A DNA stretch of 64,000 nucleotides from Streptococcus sp. HPH0090 (GTDB lineage Bacteria > Bacillota > Bacilli > Lactobacillales > Streptococcaceae). Each line of letters begins with the position of its first letter. Position 1 is the stretch's first letter. The stretch lies in assembly GCF_000411475.1 (NCBI RefSeq), contig NZ_KE150464.1:806001-870000 (forward strand). Direction: 5' to 3'. The translations under genes and the position numbers were made by a program. This document shows positions 7,291 to 17,070 of this stretch, one piece after another. The notes under the pieces were generated by a model, which searched no databases, was not told the origin of the DNA, and saw only the letters and a list, made by a program, of their open reading frames with translations.

Positions 7291-7998
7291 GCCACCTAGA
7301 TATGCTTTTCTGACTTCGTCTGATGCTGCGAGTTCTTTTCCTGTTCCTGATAGGACAATCTTTCCTGTTTCAAGAACATATCCTCGGTCAGCGATAGCTA
7401 GTGCTTTATTAGCATTTTGCTCAATCAAGAGAACTGTTGTTCCTTGTTTTTGAATATCTTGGATGATATCAAAAATTTCTTGGATAAAAATCGGAGCAAG
7501 ACCCATTGATGGTTCATCTAATAAAAGTAGTTTAGGCGTTGACATGAGTGCACGTCCCATGGCAAGCATCTGCTGTTCACCACCAGATAGGGTAGCCGCA
7601 TCTTGATTTTTACGTTCTTCCAAACGTGGGAAACGTGAAAATACCTTCTTCAAATTAGCTTGGTTCTCTTCACGATTTTTCTTAAGAAAAGCTCCCATCT
7701 CCAAGTTTTCCAAAACAGTCAAACCAGGGAAGACATGACGTCCTTCTGGTACTTGAGAAAGTCCTGAAGCCACAATCTTCTGTGCAGGCATCTTTTGGAT
7801 TTCTTGTCCCAAAAATTCAATTCGACCAGAACTTGGACGAACAAGTCCTGATAGGGTACGAAGAATGGTTGTTTTACCTGCACCGTTAGCACCGATTAGA
7901 GAAACAACTTCTCCTTCATTAACTTCAAAGCTCACATCACGTACAGCTTGAATCATACCATAGTGTACTGAGAGGTTTTCAACTTTTAACATAGACAT
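7288..7998 (-). CDS. livF: Branched-chain amino acid ABC transporter, ATPase LivF
   Basis: 236 residues, the length of LivF. Walker A GANGAGKTT at 36-44, signature LSGGEQQ near 138, Walker B LLLLDEPS near 160, then the H-loop region. It is one of two ATPases that energise uptake of leucine, isoleucine and valine. Last gene of livJHMGF; its ATG shares one base with the livG stop (TAATG). A second Met two codons on is a possible alternative start. Terminated by the hairpin overlapping the stop codon. Confidence 0.95.
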   Translation of the reverse strand: MSMLKVENLSVHYGMIQAVRDVSFEVNEGEVVSLIGANGAGKTTILRTLSGLVRPSSGRIEFLGQEIQKMPAQKIVASGLSQVPEGRHVFPGLTVLENLEMGAFLKKNREENQANLKKVFSRFPRLEERKNQDAATLSGGEQQMLAMGRALMSTPKLLLLDEPSMGLAPIFIQEIFDIIQDIQKQGTTVLLIEQNANKALAIADRGYVLETGKIVLSGTGKELAASDEVRKAYLGG

Positions 7999-8762
7999 TA
8001 GGCTTCACCTCCAAGATAAGCTTCGATAACACGTTTATTACTCTTGATTTCATCTGGTGTACCATGAGCAATCAAACGACCATACTCAAGAACGTAGATA
8101 CGTTCAGTAACTTCCATGACCAAGTTCATATCATGTTCAATCAGCATAATGGTAATGTTGAATTCATCCTTTATCCGACGAATCAACTCAGTCAATTCTG
8201 CAGTCTCTTGGGGATTCATACCAGCCGCAGGCTCATCCAAGAAAAGAATTTTAGGTTCTGTAGCAAGAGCACGAACAATTTCCAAACGGCGCTGTTGACC
8301 ATAGGCTAAATTTTTAGCTAAGGTTTCAGCATCACCATCCAAATCAAAGATTTTTAGTAATTCTAAAGCTTTGGCTTTCAATTCTTGTTCATTCTTATAG
8401 AAAGCTGGCAAGCGCAAGAAACTAGCAAATACATGTTGTTTATGATGGTTACTAAATGCAATCAGAACATTATCCAATACTGTTAAGTCTTTAAAAAGAC
8501 GAATATTTTGGAAGGTACGCCCTAAACCAAGGGATGCGATTTTATAAGGTTGTTTCCCATTTAGTAAATGCCCATCCAAAGTAACGGTTCCTTCACTCGG
8601 TTCATAAACTCCTGTCAGCAAGTTGAAAAGAGTTGTTTTGCCCGCTCCATTCGGCCCAATCAAGCCAACAAGTTCACCTTCGTTCAGTTCCAGAGTTACA
8701 TCTCCAACAGCCGTCAAACCACCAAAATGTTTGGTTAAGTTTTTTACTTCAAGTAATGCCAT
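7998..8762 (-). CDS. livG: Branched-chain amino acid ABC transporter, ATPase LivG
   Basis: 254 residues. Walker A GPNGAGKTT (about 36-44), the signature in the LivG form LAYGQQRRLEI rather than LSGGQ, Walker B ILFLDEPAAGMNP, and the H-loop MLIEHDMNLV. The longer insert between Walker A and the signature is what separates LivG from LivF. It pairs with LivF on the cytoplasmic face of LivH-LivM. Coupled to both neighbours by one-base overlaps of stop and start codons (8760-8762 and 7996-8000). Confidence 0.95.
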   Translation of the reverse strand: MALLEVKNLTKHFGGLTAVGDVTLELNEGELVGLIGPNGAGKTTLFNLLTGVYEPSEGTVTLDGHLLNGKQPYKIASLGLGRTFQNIRLFKDLTVLDNVLIAFSNHHKQHVFASFLRLPAFYKNEQELKAKALELLKIFDLDGDAETLAKNLAYGQQRRLEIVRALATEPKILFLDEPAAGMNPQETAELTELIRRIKDEFNITIMLIEHDMNLVMEVTERIYVLEYGRLIAHGTPDEIKSNKRVIEAYLGGEA

Positions 8763-9718
8763 TAGTTTTGTCCCTCCTTCTTACCTTTTTTAAAGAGACG
8801 TGATAGGCTCAATTCCCATGTACCAAGGAGTCCACCTGGTCTGAAAATCATAACAAGTACCAAAGCCAAAGCATAGATAATCATACGAACGCTAGCAACG
8901 TCTTGGAGTAACATATTCAAAATACCAAGAACAATGGCCGCGACAATTGATCCTGTGATTGATCCCAAACCACCAAATACAACGATGATCAAAACGTTGA
9001 TAGAGTTGATAAAACTATAATCTTTTGGTACAACTGAACCGACAAATCCTGCTTGGAGTGATCCTGCAATACTTGCAGTCATAGCTCCGAATACGAAAGC
9101 AATAATTTTGTTTTTTGTTGTATTGACCCCTACTGACTCAGCCGCAATTTCATCTTCACGAACAGACAAGGTTAAACGACCGATTGGACTACGTAAAAAG
9201 TTCAGTGTTAAAATAGTTGTAATCACGGCAAAGATATATACCATTTGCCAGTTAGTGAAGCTTGGAATTCCCAAAATACCTGCAGCTCCATTAGTTAGAC
9301 TACCACCATTAACAATTAAGATACGAATAATCTCAGCAACCCCAAGTGTCGCAACTGCAAGATAGTCCCCCTTCAAACGGAGGGTAGGAATTCCTACGAT
9401 GAGGGCAACCAAACCAGCAATGATGGCTCCGAGCAACATAGCTCCAAAGAAGGCACCATAAGTTGGAGATTTTGATCCAATAATAGCTGCTGCATAAGCA
9501 CCGATAGCCATAAATCCAGCATGTCCGAGTGAAAATTGGCCAGAGAAACCAACGATCAGGTTAAGTCCTACTGCAAGAATAATGTTGATACCGATTTGTT
9601 CCAGAATTTGAATATGGAAAAGGTTTAAAATACCAAGTGAAACTAAGAGGCTAATCATACCATATCCAAGTAACAAAAGGAATATCCAGAGAATATTAGC
9701 TTTTACATTTACTTTCAT
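8762..9718 (-). CDS. livM: Branched-chain amino acid ABC transporter, permease LivM
   Basis: 318 residues, mostly membrane segments. The LivM family signature is visible as INIILAVGLNLIVGFSGQFSLGHAGF (quoted in part: GLNLIVGFSGQFSLGHAGF), with ATLGVAEIIR in the cytoplasmic loop that touches the ATPase. Forms the membrane channel with LivH. The stop overlaps livG by one base; the start is three bases past the livH stop. Charged C-terminus (LFKKGKKEGQN) is cytoplasmic. Confidence 0.95.
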   Translation of the reverse strand: MKVNVKANILWIFLLLLGYGMISLLVSLGILNLFHIQILEQIGINIILAVGLNLIVGFSGQFSLGHAGFMAIGAYAAAIIGSKSPTYGAFFGAMLLGAIIAGLVALIVGIPTLRLKGDYLAVATLGVAEIIRILIVNGGSLTNGAAGILGIPSFTNWQMVYIFAVITTILTLNFLRSPIGRLTLSVREDEIAAESVGVNTTKNKIIAFVFGAMTASIAGSLQAGFVGSVVPKDYSFINSINVLIIVVFGGLGSITGSIVAAIVLGILNMLLQDVASVRMIIYALALVLVMIFRPGGLLGTWELSLSRLFKKGKKEGQN

Positions 9719-9721
9719 TGT

Positions 9722-10591
9722 TTACACCTTCTCTTTCACATTCTTACCAAGGATACCAGCAGGACGAACAATCAAGATTAAGAGCAAGATTCCATACACG
9801 ATGGCATCACGGAAATCTGACAATCCAAAAGCGATTGCAAAAGTTTCCAATAGACCAATTACAAAACCTCCAAGAGCTGCACCAGGGATGATACCGATAC
9901 CACCAAGAACGGCAGCAACGAAAGATTTAATACCTGGAGTCATTCCCATCAATGGTTCGAGAGAGTTGTAATAAAGGGCAATCAAGACACCTGCTGCCCC
10001 AGCCAGAGCTGAACCTAATGCGAAAGTAAAACTGATAGTGCGATTTACATTAATCCCCATCAACTGAGCTGCATCGCTATCTACAGAAACGGCACGCATA
10101 GCTTTCCCCATCTTGGTTTTTTGTACGATAAGTTGCAAAAGAATCATTAAGACAATCGAGACAGTCAAAATCAACAATTGGATATTAGTAAGACTAATTG
10201 GCCCCAAGTCGTATCGTACAGTTTGGATTGCTTGAGGGAAGGCACGTGTATTGGCACCCACCAGATAGACCATTCCATATTCCAATAAGAAGGATACCCC
10301 GATAGCTGTAATCAGTACAGAGATACGAGTTGAATGACGCAGTGGGCGATAAGCTAGAAACTCAATGATAACACCGAGAATGGCTGAACCAATCATCGAT
10401 AAAATTAAAGCTAAAAAGAAATTTAATTGTAGAGAATTAATCAAGAAATAACCCATGAAAGCACCCATCATGTAGATATCACCGTGGGCAAAGTTAATGA
10501 GTTTGATAATTCCATAAACCATGGTATAACCCAAGGCTAGCAGCGCATAAACACTTCCTAGGATCAAACCATTGACAAGTTGTTGAAGCAT
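9722..10591 (-). CDS. livH: Branched-chain amino acid ABC transporter, permease LivH
   Basis: 289 residues from the ATG at 10589-10591; a GTG three codons upstream is possible but would sit on the ribosome site, whereas AAAGAG is well spaced for the ATG. The LivH signature is clear: NGLILGSVYALLALGYTMVYG and KLINFAHGDIYMMGAF. About eight membrane segments. With LivM it forms the translocation path for leucine, isoleucine and valine. Separated from livJ by a 116-bp spacer with a hairpin, which likely lowers expression of the membrane parts relative to the binding protein. Confidence 0.94.
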   Translation of the reverse strand: MLQQLVNGLILGSVYALLALGYTMVYGIIKLINFAHGDIYMMGAFMGYFLINSLQLNFFLALILSMIGSAILGVIIEFLAYRPLRHSTRISVLITAIGVSFLLEYGMVYLVGANTRAFPQAIQTVRYDLGPISLTNIQLLILTVSIVLMILLQLIVQKTKMGKAMRAVSVDSDAAQLMGINVNRTISFTFALGSALAGAAGVLIALYYNSLEPLMGMTPGIKSFVAAVLGGIGIIPGAALGGFVIGLLETFAIAFGLSDFRDAIVYGILLLILIVRPAGILGKNVKEKV

Positions 10592-10663
10592 ATGGTTCAC
10601 TCTTTCTAATTATTTTTCTTAGGATTTATATAAAAAAATAATCCCTTTATAAACACCGAAACA

Positions 10664-10687
10664 GGGAGTGAGTAAAAGCTCATTCCC
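10664..10687 (-). promoter_or_regulatory. Intercistronic hairpin between livJ and livH
   Basis: Imperfect stem GGGAATGAG/CTCACTCCC around a short loop, without a T-run after it on the minus strand. Such hairpins after binding-protein genes usually stabilise the upstream mRNA or cause partial termination. Confidence 0.6.
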
Positions 10688-10707
10688 CATTTACGATATC
10701 TATAAAA

Positions 10708-11868
10708 TTAAGGTTTTACGACTTCTGCCGCTTCTACTTTACCATTATTCATGGTCATCATGAAGGCTGTTTTCACAGTGTTATGATCTGCATCAAAGCT
10801 TGTTTGGCCTGTAACACCTTCGAAGTTTTGTGTTTTAGCAAGGTTGTTCTTGAGATCAACTGAAGTTTTTGCACCTTTTGCTGCGTTAGCTACAAGGTAA
10901 ACTGAGTCATAAGCAAGAGCTGCAAATGTTGAAGGATCTTCGTTGTATTTTGCACGGTAAGCTTCAAGGAAGGCTTTTGCTTTATCTGAAACATCAACAG
11001 TAGTTGAGAATCCTGAGATGAAGTAGATATTTGATGCGCGTTCAGCTGTTGCTTGTTGAACAAATTCTGCTCCGTTAAATCCATCACCACCGATGATTGG
11101 TTTATCAATTCCCATACCACGAGCTTGGTTTACAATCTTACCAGCTTCTGTATAGTAACCAGGCAATACGATAGCGTCAAAGTCTTTGTCTTTGATTTTT
11201 GTCAAAGCTGCTTGGAAGTCTGTATCACCTGATACAAATGTTTCATCTGCTACGATTTCACCTGTGAATGAATCACGGAATGATTTTGCAATTCCTTTAG
11301 CGTAGTCACTTGAGTTATCTGTGTACAAGACAACTTTCTTAGCATTCAATTTATTTGAAACATAGTTAGAAATGATTTTCCCTTGGAAGCTATCTTGGAA
11401 TGTTCCGATGAAAAGGAAATCTTGACCTTTTGTCAAACCATCTTGAGTAGCACTTGGAGAAATCAATGGAACTCCAGCTTGTGTAGCATTTGCTACTGCT
11501 GCTGCAGTTGCACCTGAAGTCGCAGGTCCTACGATTGCAGCAACTTTAGATTGAGTAACAAGGTTTGTTGAAACAGAAGCAGCTTCAGCAGTTTCAGATT
11601 TGTTATCTTTATCTACTACTTCGATTTGTTTTCCGTCGATACCACCTGCTGCGTTGATTTCATCAACCGCAAGTTGAGCACCTTTTTGCTCAGATGAACC
11701 GTAAGATGCTACAGCTCCAGTTTCTTCAAAGTTGAAACCAATTTTTACAACTTTTTCATCAATTGGGTTACCAGTTGTATTTGAAGCTCCTGACTTCACT
11801 TCTCCACAGGCTCCTAAAACAGCTACACTTGCAAGAGCTACAAGTGACAATGCAAATTTTTTCTTCAT
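10708..11868 (-). CDS. livJ: Branched-chain amino acid-binding lipoprotein LivJ
   Basis: 386 residues. Lipoprotein signal peptide MKKKFALSLVALASVAVLGAC with lipobox LGAC, then a type I periplasmic-binding fold (VVKIGFNFEETGAVASYGSS, ATSGATAAAVANATQAGVP, FAALAYDSVYLVANAA). It captures leucine, isoleucine and valine outside the membrane for the LivHMGF transporter. First gene of the operon, expressed from a promoter whose spacer contains a near-perfect CodY box, so repression in amino-acid-rich conditions is expected. AAGGAGA ribosome site. Confidence 0.96.
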   Translation of the reverse strand: MKKKFALSLVALASVAVLGACGEVKSGASNTTGNPIDEKVVKIGFNFEETGAVASYGSSEQKGAQLAVDEINAAGGIDGKQIEVVDKDNKSETAEAASVSTNLVTQSKVAAIVGPATSGATAAAVANATQAGVPLISPSATQDGLTKGQDFLFIGTFQDSFQGKIISNYVSNKLNAKKVVLYTDNSSDYAKGIAKSFRDSFTGEIVADETFVSGDTDFQAALTKIKDKDFDAIVLPGYYTEAGKIVNQARGMGIDKPIIGGDGFNGAEFVQQATAERASNIYFISGFSTTVDVSDKAKAFLEAYRAKYNEDPSTFAALAYDSVYLVANAAKGAKTSVDLKNNLAKTQNFEGVTGQTSFDADHNTVKTAFMMTMNNGKVEAAEVVKP

Positions 11869-11910
11869 GTTTATCTCCTTTTAATTTCTTAATTTAAATT
11901 ACATGTTAAG

Positions 11911-11939
11911 AATATACCGAATTATCAGAAAATTGTCAA
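11911..11939 (-). promoter_or_regulatory. Promoter of the liv operon
   Basis: Minus-strand consensus -35 TTGACA (11934-11939), 17-bp spacer, -10 TATATT (11911-11916), 42 bp before the livJ ATG. Confidence 0.88.
11920..11934 (-). promoter_or_regulatory. CodY box in the livJ promoter
   Basis: Minus-strand AATTTTCTGATAATT matches the CodY consensus AATTTTCWGAAAATT at 14 of 15 positions. It fills the spacer of the livJ promoter and touches the -35, so CodY with branched-chain amino acids would block RNA polymerase. CodY control of livJ is known in pneumococcus. Confidence 0.85.
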
Positions 11940-11956
11940 CAAGTTTACCTTAATTT

Positions 11957-12226
11957 TTAAATGATAACGTTTTCGGTATTTTTATAGAGGTTACCAACGA
12001 AAGGAGTTTCTAATTCTTGGATATGACATCGTCTCACTTTCTTGATAAATTTCTCTTTACCTAAACGACCTACCAGGTCTTCTACTTCTTCTGTTGGAAC
12101 ATAAAGTTGTAGATAACGGTGTTTTTTAGAGTGATAACAAATATCGCCATAATTTGCGAGTTTTTTTGCATCACGATTATAGTATAGGTAGATAATCAGA
12201 CCAGACCGATTTTCTTTTTGAAACAT
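11957..12226 (-). CDS. YlbG family protein (UPF0298)
   Basis: 89 residues, the size of YlbG. Recognised by [21 protein letters not shown] and the following [14 protein letters not shown] pattern. YlbG proteins are small conserved cytoplasmic proteins of Bacillota with no proven function. It lies between clpP and the liv operon, an order I recall in pneumococcus as well. The stop is only 18 bp before the livJ -35, and there is no terminator hairpin, so its transcript may run into the liv promoter. GAAGGAAGAT ribosome site. Confidence 0.85.
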   Translation of the reverse strand: MFQKENRSGLIIYLYYNRDAKKLANYGDICYHSKKHRYLQLYVPTEEVEDLVGRLGKEKFIKKVRRCHIQELETPFVGNLYKNTENVII

Positions 12227-12301
12227 AATTCATCTTCCTTCTAGTAATTTTCCTCTTATTATACCAAAAAAAGCAAACTCAGTCGAGTTTGCTTTAGTAG
12301 A

Positions 12302-12892
12302 TTAATTCAAAGAATTATTAGCCATAATTTCATCAATGAAACCATATTCAAGTGTTTCTTGAGCACTCATCCAGTAATCACGTTCAGCATCTGCATGGAT
12401 TTGCTCAACTGATTTACCAGAGTTATCTGCAAGAATTTGCTCCAAAGTCTTACGAGTTTTTAGCAAGTGTTCAGCAGCGATAGCCATATCTGTTTGCTGA
12501 GTACCACCACCTGTACCACCCATTGGTTGGTGAATCATGTACTCTGCATTTGGAAGCATGAAACGTTTACCTTTTGCTCCACTTGAAGCAATAATTGTTC
12601 CCATTGAAGCAGCCATCCCCATAACGATAGTTTGGACATCTGCCTTGATAAAGTTCATAGTATCAACGATTGCCAAACCAGCTGATACAGAACCACCAGG
12701 AGTATTTACATAAAGGTAAATATCTTTTGTACTATCTTGGGCATCCAAGAAAAGCAATTGAGCGATGACTGAGTTCGCCATATTGTCTTCGACTGGTCCA
12801 GTCAACATGATGATACGATCTTTTAAAAGACGTGAGTAAATGTCATATGAACGTTCTCCACGACTTGTTTGTTCAATAACTACAGGAATCAT
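12302..12892 (-). CDS. clpP: ATP-dependent Clp protease, proteolytic subunit
   Basis: 196 residues with the full catalytic triad Ser96 (GMAASMGT), His121 (YMIHQP) and Asp172 (ERDYWMS). Forms the tetradecameric barrel that degrades unfolded and regulatory proteins delivered by ClpC, ClpE, ClpX or ClpL; the adaptor MecA is also encoded in this window (54695-55432). Transcribed from a promoter covered by a perfect CtsR box, so it belongs to the class III heat-shock regulon. AGAAGGAG ribosome site at the usual distance. Confidence 0.98.
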   Translation of the reverse strand: MIPVVIEQTSRGERSYDIYSRLLKDRIIMLTGPVEDNMANSVIAQLLFLDAQDSTKDIYLYVNTPGGSVSAGLAIVDTMNFIKADVQTIVMGMAASMGTIIASSGAKGKRFMLPNAEYMIHQPMGGTGGGTQQTDMAIAAEHLLKTRKTLEQILADNSGKSVEQIHADAERDYWMSAQETLEYGFIDEIMANNSLN

Positions 12893-12946
12893 TCTTTTCT
12901 CCTTCTGATTTCAATATTTCTTAGTCAAACGACTCGATACAGGATT

Positions 12947-12975
12947 ATTATATATTTTTGGTCAAAAAAGGTCAA
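12947..12975 (-). promoter_or_regulatory. Promoter of clpP
   Basis: Minus-strand -35 TTGACC (12970-12975), 17-bp spacer, -10 TATAAT (12947-12952). The -35 is embedded in the second half of the CtsR box. Confidence 0.85.
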
Positions 12976-12976
12976 A
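12960..12976 (+). promoter_or_regulatory. CtsR operator of clpP
   Basis: Plus-strand GGTCAAAAAAGGTCAAA: two perfect GGTCAAA heptamers three bases apart, the CtsR consensus. It covers the clpP -35, so CtsR binding excludes RNA polymerase until heat inactivates it. Confidence 0.92.
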
Positions 12977-13025
12977 TTTTTGCTCCATTCTAAAGACAGA
13001 CACAAAAATTCAACCTCCTTTCGAA

Positions 13026-13050
13026 ACTAAAACCAATGAACAGTTTTAGT
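13026..13050 (-). terminator. Probable terminator of upp
   Basis: Eight-base-pair stem ACTAAAAC/GTTTTAGT with a nine-base loop, 15 bp past the upp stop. AT-rich and with only a weak T-tract, so efficiency is doubtful. Confidence 0.5.
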
Positions 13051-13064
13051 CTATGCTTAGAATC

Positions 13065-13694
13065 TTATTTTGTACCGAACAAGCGGTCTCCTGCGTCTCC
13101 AAGACCTGGAACAATATAACCATGTTCGTTCAAACGTTCATCCAAAGCTGCAGTAAAGATTTCTACATCTGGGTGAGCTTCTTGAAGAGCTTTTACTCCT
13201 TCAGGAGCAGATACCAAGCAGACAAACTTGATGTTTGAAGCCCCACGTTTTTTAAGGGAATCAACAGCCAAGATTGCTGAACCACCAGTTGCAAGCATAG
13301 GGTCAACCACAAAGATTTGACGTTGGTCGATATCTTCAGGTAATTTTACTAAGTATTCTACTGGTTGAAGGGTTTCTTCATCACGGTACATACCGATGTG
13401 CCCAACTTTTGCTGCTGGAACCAAGCTCAACAATCCATCAACCATTCCAATACCTGCACGTAAGATTGGAACAATCGCTAATTTTTTACCAGCCAATTGT
13501 TTTTGAACTGTTTTTGTGATAGGTGTTTCGATTTCAACGTCTTCAAGTGGAAGATCACGAAGTACTTCATATCCCATCAACATTGCAATCTCGTTAACTA
13601 ACTCACGAAAAGCTTTTGTAGAAGTGTCAGTGCGACGCAAGATTGACAATTTGTGTTGAATCAGTGGATGATTAATAACTTCAAGTTTTCCCAT
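13065..13694 (-). CDS. upp: Uracil phosphoribosyltransferase
   Basis: 209 residues, full length. Converts uracil and PRPP to UMP in pyrimidine salvage. The PRPP-binding loop is [11 protein letters not shown], and the uracil site [12 protein letters not shown] lies at the C-terminus. The start [10 protein letters not shown] is used rather than an ATG seven codons upstream because a GAAGGAAT site precedes it and other Upp proteins begin there. An extended -10 (TGATATAAT, hexamer 13728-13733) lies 33 bp upstream. Stand-alone gene between clpP and the deaminase gene. Confidence 0.96.
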   Translation of the reverse strand: MGKLEVINHPLIQHKLSILRRTDTSTKAFRELVNEIAMLMGYEVLRDLPLEDVEIETPITKTVQKQLAGKKLAIVPILRAGIGMVDGLLSLVPAAKVGHIGMYRDEETLQPVEYLVKLPEDIDQRQIFVVDPMLATGGSAILAVDSLKKRGASNIKFVCLVSAPEGVKALQEAHPDVEIFTAALDERLNEHGYIVPGLGDAGDRLFGTK

Positions 13695-13782
13695 TTTCAG
13701 AATTCCTTCTTTCAATTTATTCTTCTTATTATATCAAAAAATGGCTTAAAAAGCTTTCTAAACCATTTATTTTTTATAATTT

Positions 13783-14250
13783 CTAGATTAGGTGAGCCTC
13801 TTGGAGAGCTGCTTGTACTGTTTCAAGTGGTAGGTGAGTTAATTCTGTTCCCTTTTCTTGATAAAGATGTTGGGCATAGTCATCCATACGGTATTGATTG
13901 ATATAAACAACACGTTCACATCCTACCTGAAGCAGTTGCTTGGTACAGTTGAGGCATGGAAAATGAGTAACGTAGGCTGTAAAGCCCTTTGGAACGCCAC
14001 GCTCTGCCCCTTGTAAAATAGCATTTACCTCTGCATGAAGAGTGCGGACACAGTGGCCCTCAATCACCAGACAGTCGTGGTCAATACAATGTTCTGTTCC
14101 TGATACAGAGCCATTATAGCCTGTTGAAACAACCTTGTTATCCTTAACTAAAACGGCTCCTACCTTGGCACGTTTACAGGTTGAACGATTGGCAATCAAT
14201 AGAGCTTGAGCAGCGAAATACTCATCCCAAGCCAGTCTTTTTTCTGTCAT
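13783..14250 (-). CDS. dCMP deaminase / ComEB family
   Basis: 155 residues. Zinc-dependent cytidine deaminase fold: HAE at 72-74 (TLHAEVNAI) gives the zinc His and the proton-shuttling Glu, and PCLNC at 98-102 gives the two zinc cysteines (Cys99, Cys102). The family converts dCMP to dUMP, feeding thymidylate synthase (thyA is at 47759-48598). The homologue in B. subtilis is called ComEB, but there are no comE neighbours and no cin-box is visible here, so a competence role is not implied. 18 bp after the TetR gene, so probably co-transcribed with it. Confidence 0.9.
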   Translation of the reverse strand: MTEKRLAWDEYFAAQALLIANRSTCKRAKVGAVLVKDNKVVSTGYNGSVSGTEHCIDHDCLVIEGHCVRTLHAEVNAILQGAERGVPKGFTAYVTHFPCLNCTKQLLQVGCERVVYINQYRMDDYAQHLYQEKGTELTHLPLETVQAALQEAHLI

Positions 14251-14268
14251 AGTTTTTCTCCTCTTAAC

Positions 14269-14826
14269 TTATTTTTTGAAAAATGGCAAACGCAAATCTG
14301 CAATTTTCTCAGCAGGAACCTTCATTCCATCCTTGATCCATTTTAGCAAAACGGATACGATGGCAGAACTCCAAAAAGAATGCAGATAACTGCTAACACC
14401 CTTTGATTTTCCATAATATTTTTCCAAAAATTCCTGCATAGCTTGCACAAAGATTTTTTCCAAGTGATAGTCTAGGGCAAGCTGAATAACTTTGGCTTCT
14501 TTCTTGGCTTCTCTAAAGAGATGAACCCATACGAGATAAAGGTCTGTTTTAACATCGTAATGGCCTAATTGCTCCATGATGTTATGGACGCTACGTTTAA
14601 AGACACTTTCTAAAATCTCTTCTTTTGAATCATAGTTTCGATAAAAAGCTGCACGAGAAACGCCAGCACGCTTGACTAACTCAGAAATGCTAATCTTAGC
14701 CAACTCCTTTTTCTCCAAGAGTTGCAAAAGAGCTGTTTCAATCGCTTCTCTGGTTAGCAAATTAGATTCTTGATTTGATTTTCTAAGGTTTTCAAGCGAT
14801 TTTTCAGATATTTTACGTTCAGACAT
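14269..14826 (-). CDS. TetR/AcrR family transcriptional regulator
   Basis: 185 residues. The N-terminal helix-turn-helix spans about 30-75 (ALLQLLEKKELAKISISELV, then RAGVSRAAFYRNYDSKEEIL), which is clear TetR form. The helical C-terminal half resembles the DhaS-like/TetR_C domains of Firmicutes regulators. The ligand and targets are unknown. It is divergent from the DegV gene, with a near-palindrome TTGTGACAA (14843-14851) in the shared spacer that may be an operator for autoregulation; this is inference. Confidence 0.85.
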   Translation of the reverse strand: MSERKISEKSLENLRKSNQESNLLTREAIETALLQLLEKKELAKISISELVKRAGVSRAAFYRNYDSKEEILESVFKRSVHNIMEQLGHYDVKTDLYLVWVHLFREAKKEAKVIQLALDYHLEKIFVQAMQEFLEKYYGKSKGVSSYLHSFWSSAIVSVLLKWIKDGMKVPAEKIADLRLPFFKK

Positions 14827-14885
14827 AACAATTTCTTTCTAGTTGTGACAACAGAGAGGTACTACTTTTGTTTCAAGGGCTTTCA

Positions 14886-14894
14886 TGATATAAT
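14886..14894 (+). promoter_or_regulatory. Extended -10 promoter of the DegV gene
   Basis: Plus-strand TGATATAAT with the hexamer at 14889-14894, 56 bp ahead of the ATG. No strong -35. Confidence 0.65.
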
Positions 14895-14950
14895 TGTAAA
14901 AAAAGACAGAACCTTTGTCAATGTATAAGTGATAAAGATGGAGAATTTCT

Positions 14951-15796
14951 ATGACTTGGAAGATTGTAGCTGACTCTGGTTGTGATTATCGCCAACTGGC
15001 AAACCCCGCTTTTGATACTGAATTTGTCAGTGTTCCCTTAAAGATTCAGGTAGCAGATCAAGTCTTTGTCGATGATGCCAATCTGGATATCAATAAGATG
15101 ATGGAAACTATGTATGCGACTTCTGAAGCTTCAAAATCAGCCTGCCCTAGTCCTGATGATTACTTACGAGCATTCGAAGGTGCAAAACATATTTTTGTAG
15201 TGACTATCACTGGAACTCTCTCTGGTAGCCACAATAGTGCTCAATTAGCTAAGAATATCTATCTCGAAGAACACCCTGATACTCAGATTCATGTCATCGA
15301 TAGCTTATCAGCTGGTGGGGAAGTTGACCTAATCGTCGAAAAGATCAATGATTTGATCAACCAAGGACTTTCTTTTGAAGAAGTGGTTGAAGTTATTACT
15401 ACTTATCAAGAAAAAACGAAGTTGTTGTTCGTTCTTGCTAAAGTGGATAACCTGGTTAAAAACGGTCGCTTGAGTAAACTTATTGGTGCAGTTGTCGGGC
15501 TCCTCAATATTCGTATGGTTGGGGAAGCAAGCGAAACCGGAACCTTAGAACTCCTCCAAAAAGCTCGTGGTGCTAAAAAGTCCCTTCAGGCTGCTTATGA
15601 AGAGTTAATCAAAGCTGGCTACGCTGGTGGGCGTATCGTCATGGCTCACCGTAGCAATGAAAAATTCTGCCAACAGCTTTCAGAGCTCGTGCGTGAAAAA
15701 TTTCCAGCAGCTACTATTAAAATCATCCCAACTTCTGGACTCTGCAGTTTCTATGCGGAAGAAGGCGGGCTCCTCATGGGATACGAAATCAACTAA
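14951..15796 (+). CDS. DegV family fatty-acid-binding protein (FakB-like)
   Basis: 281 residues, full DegV length. Family marks: IVADSGCDYR at the N-terminus, the ligand-contacting TGTLSGSHNSAQLAKN around residue 95, and the C-terminal RIVMAHRSNEK. DegV proteins bind a single fatty acid; several are FakB subunits that present it to the kinase FakA for phospholipid synthesis. No fakA is nearby, so the precise role is inference. TATGGAGAA ribosome-site region, own promoter, own terminator. Confidence 0.9.
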   Translation: MTWKIVADSGCDYRQLANPAFDTEFVSVPLKIQVADQVFVDDANLDINKMMETMYATSEASKSACPSPDDYLRAFEGAKHIFVVTITGTLSGSHNSAQLAKNIYLEEHPDTQIHVIDSLSAGGEVDLIVEKINDLINQGLSFEEVVEVITTYQEKTKLLFVLAKVDNLVKNGRLSKLIGAVVGLLNIRMVGEASETGTLELLQKARGAKKSLQAAYEELIKAGYAGGRIVMAHRSNEKFCQQLSELVREKFPAATIKIIPTSGLCSFYAEEGGLLMGYEIN

Positions 15797-15804
15797 TAAA
15801 TCAG

Positions 15805-17028
<1,224 letters not shown>

Positions 17029-17041
17029 ACTTTAAAGTAAG

Positions 17042-17070
17042 AAATCGGCAGAGATTACTCCGCCGATTTT
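17042..17070. terminator. Bidirectional terminator between the flavoprotein and MerR genes
   Basis: Stem AAATCGGC/GCCGATTT with a 12-base loop; T-rich on both sides (TTTTATTTT on the plus strand, TTCTTACTTT on the minus). Serves two convergent genes; it stops just before the MerR stop codon. Confidence 0.82.

Noticed and set aside
9592..9720. GTG or upstream starts among liv genes
   Set aside because: For livH the GTG at 10600 lies on the ribosome site; the ATG at 10591 is better spaced. The other liv starts are fixed by stop-start overlaps.
14843..14851. TTGTGACAA as a proven TetR operator
   Set aside because: Only nine bases and not a full TetR-length palindrome; mentioned only as a possibility under the regulator.
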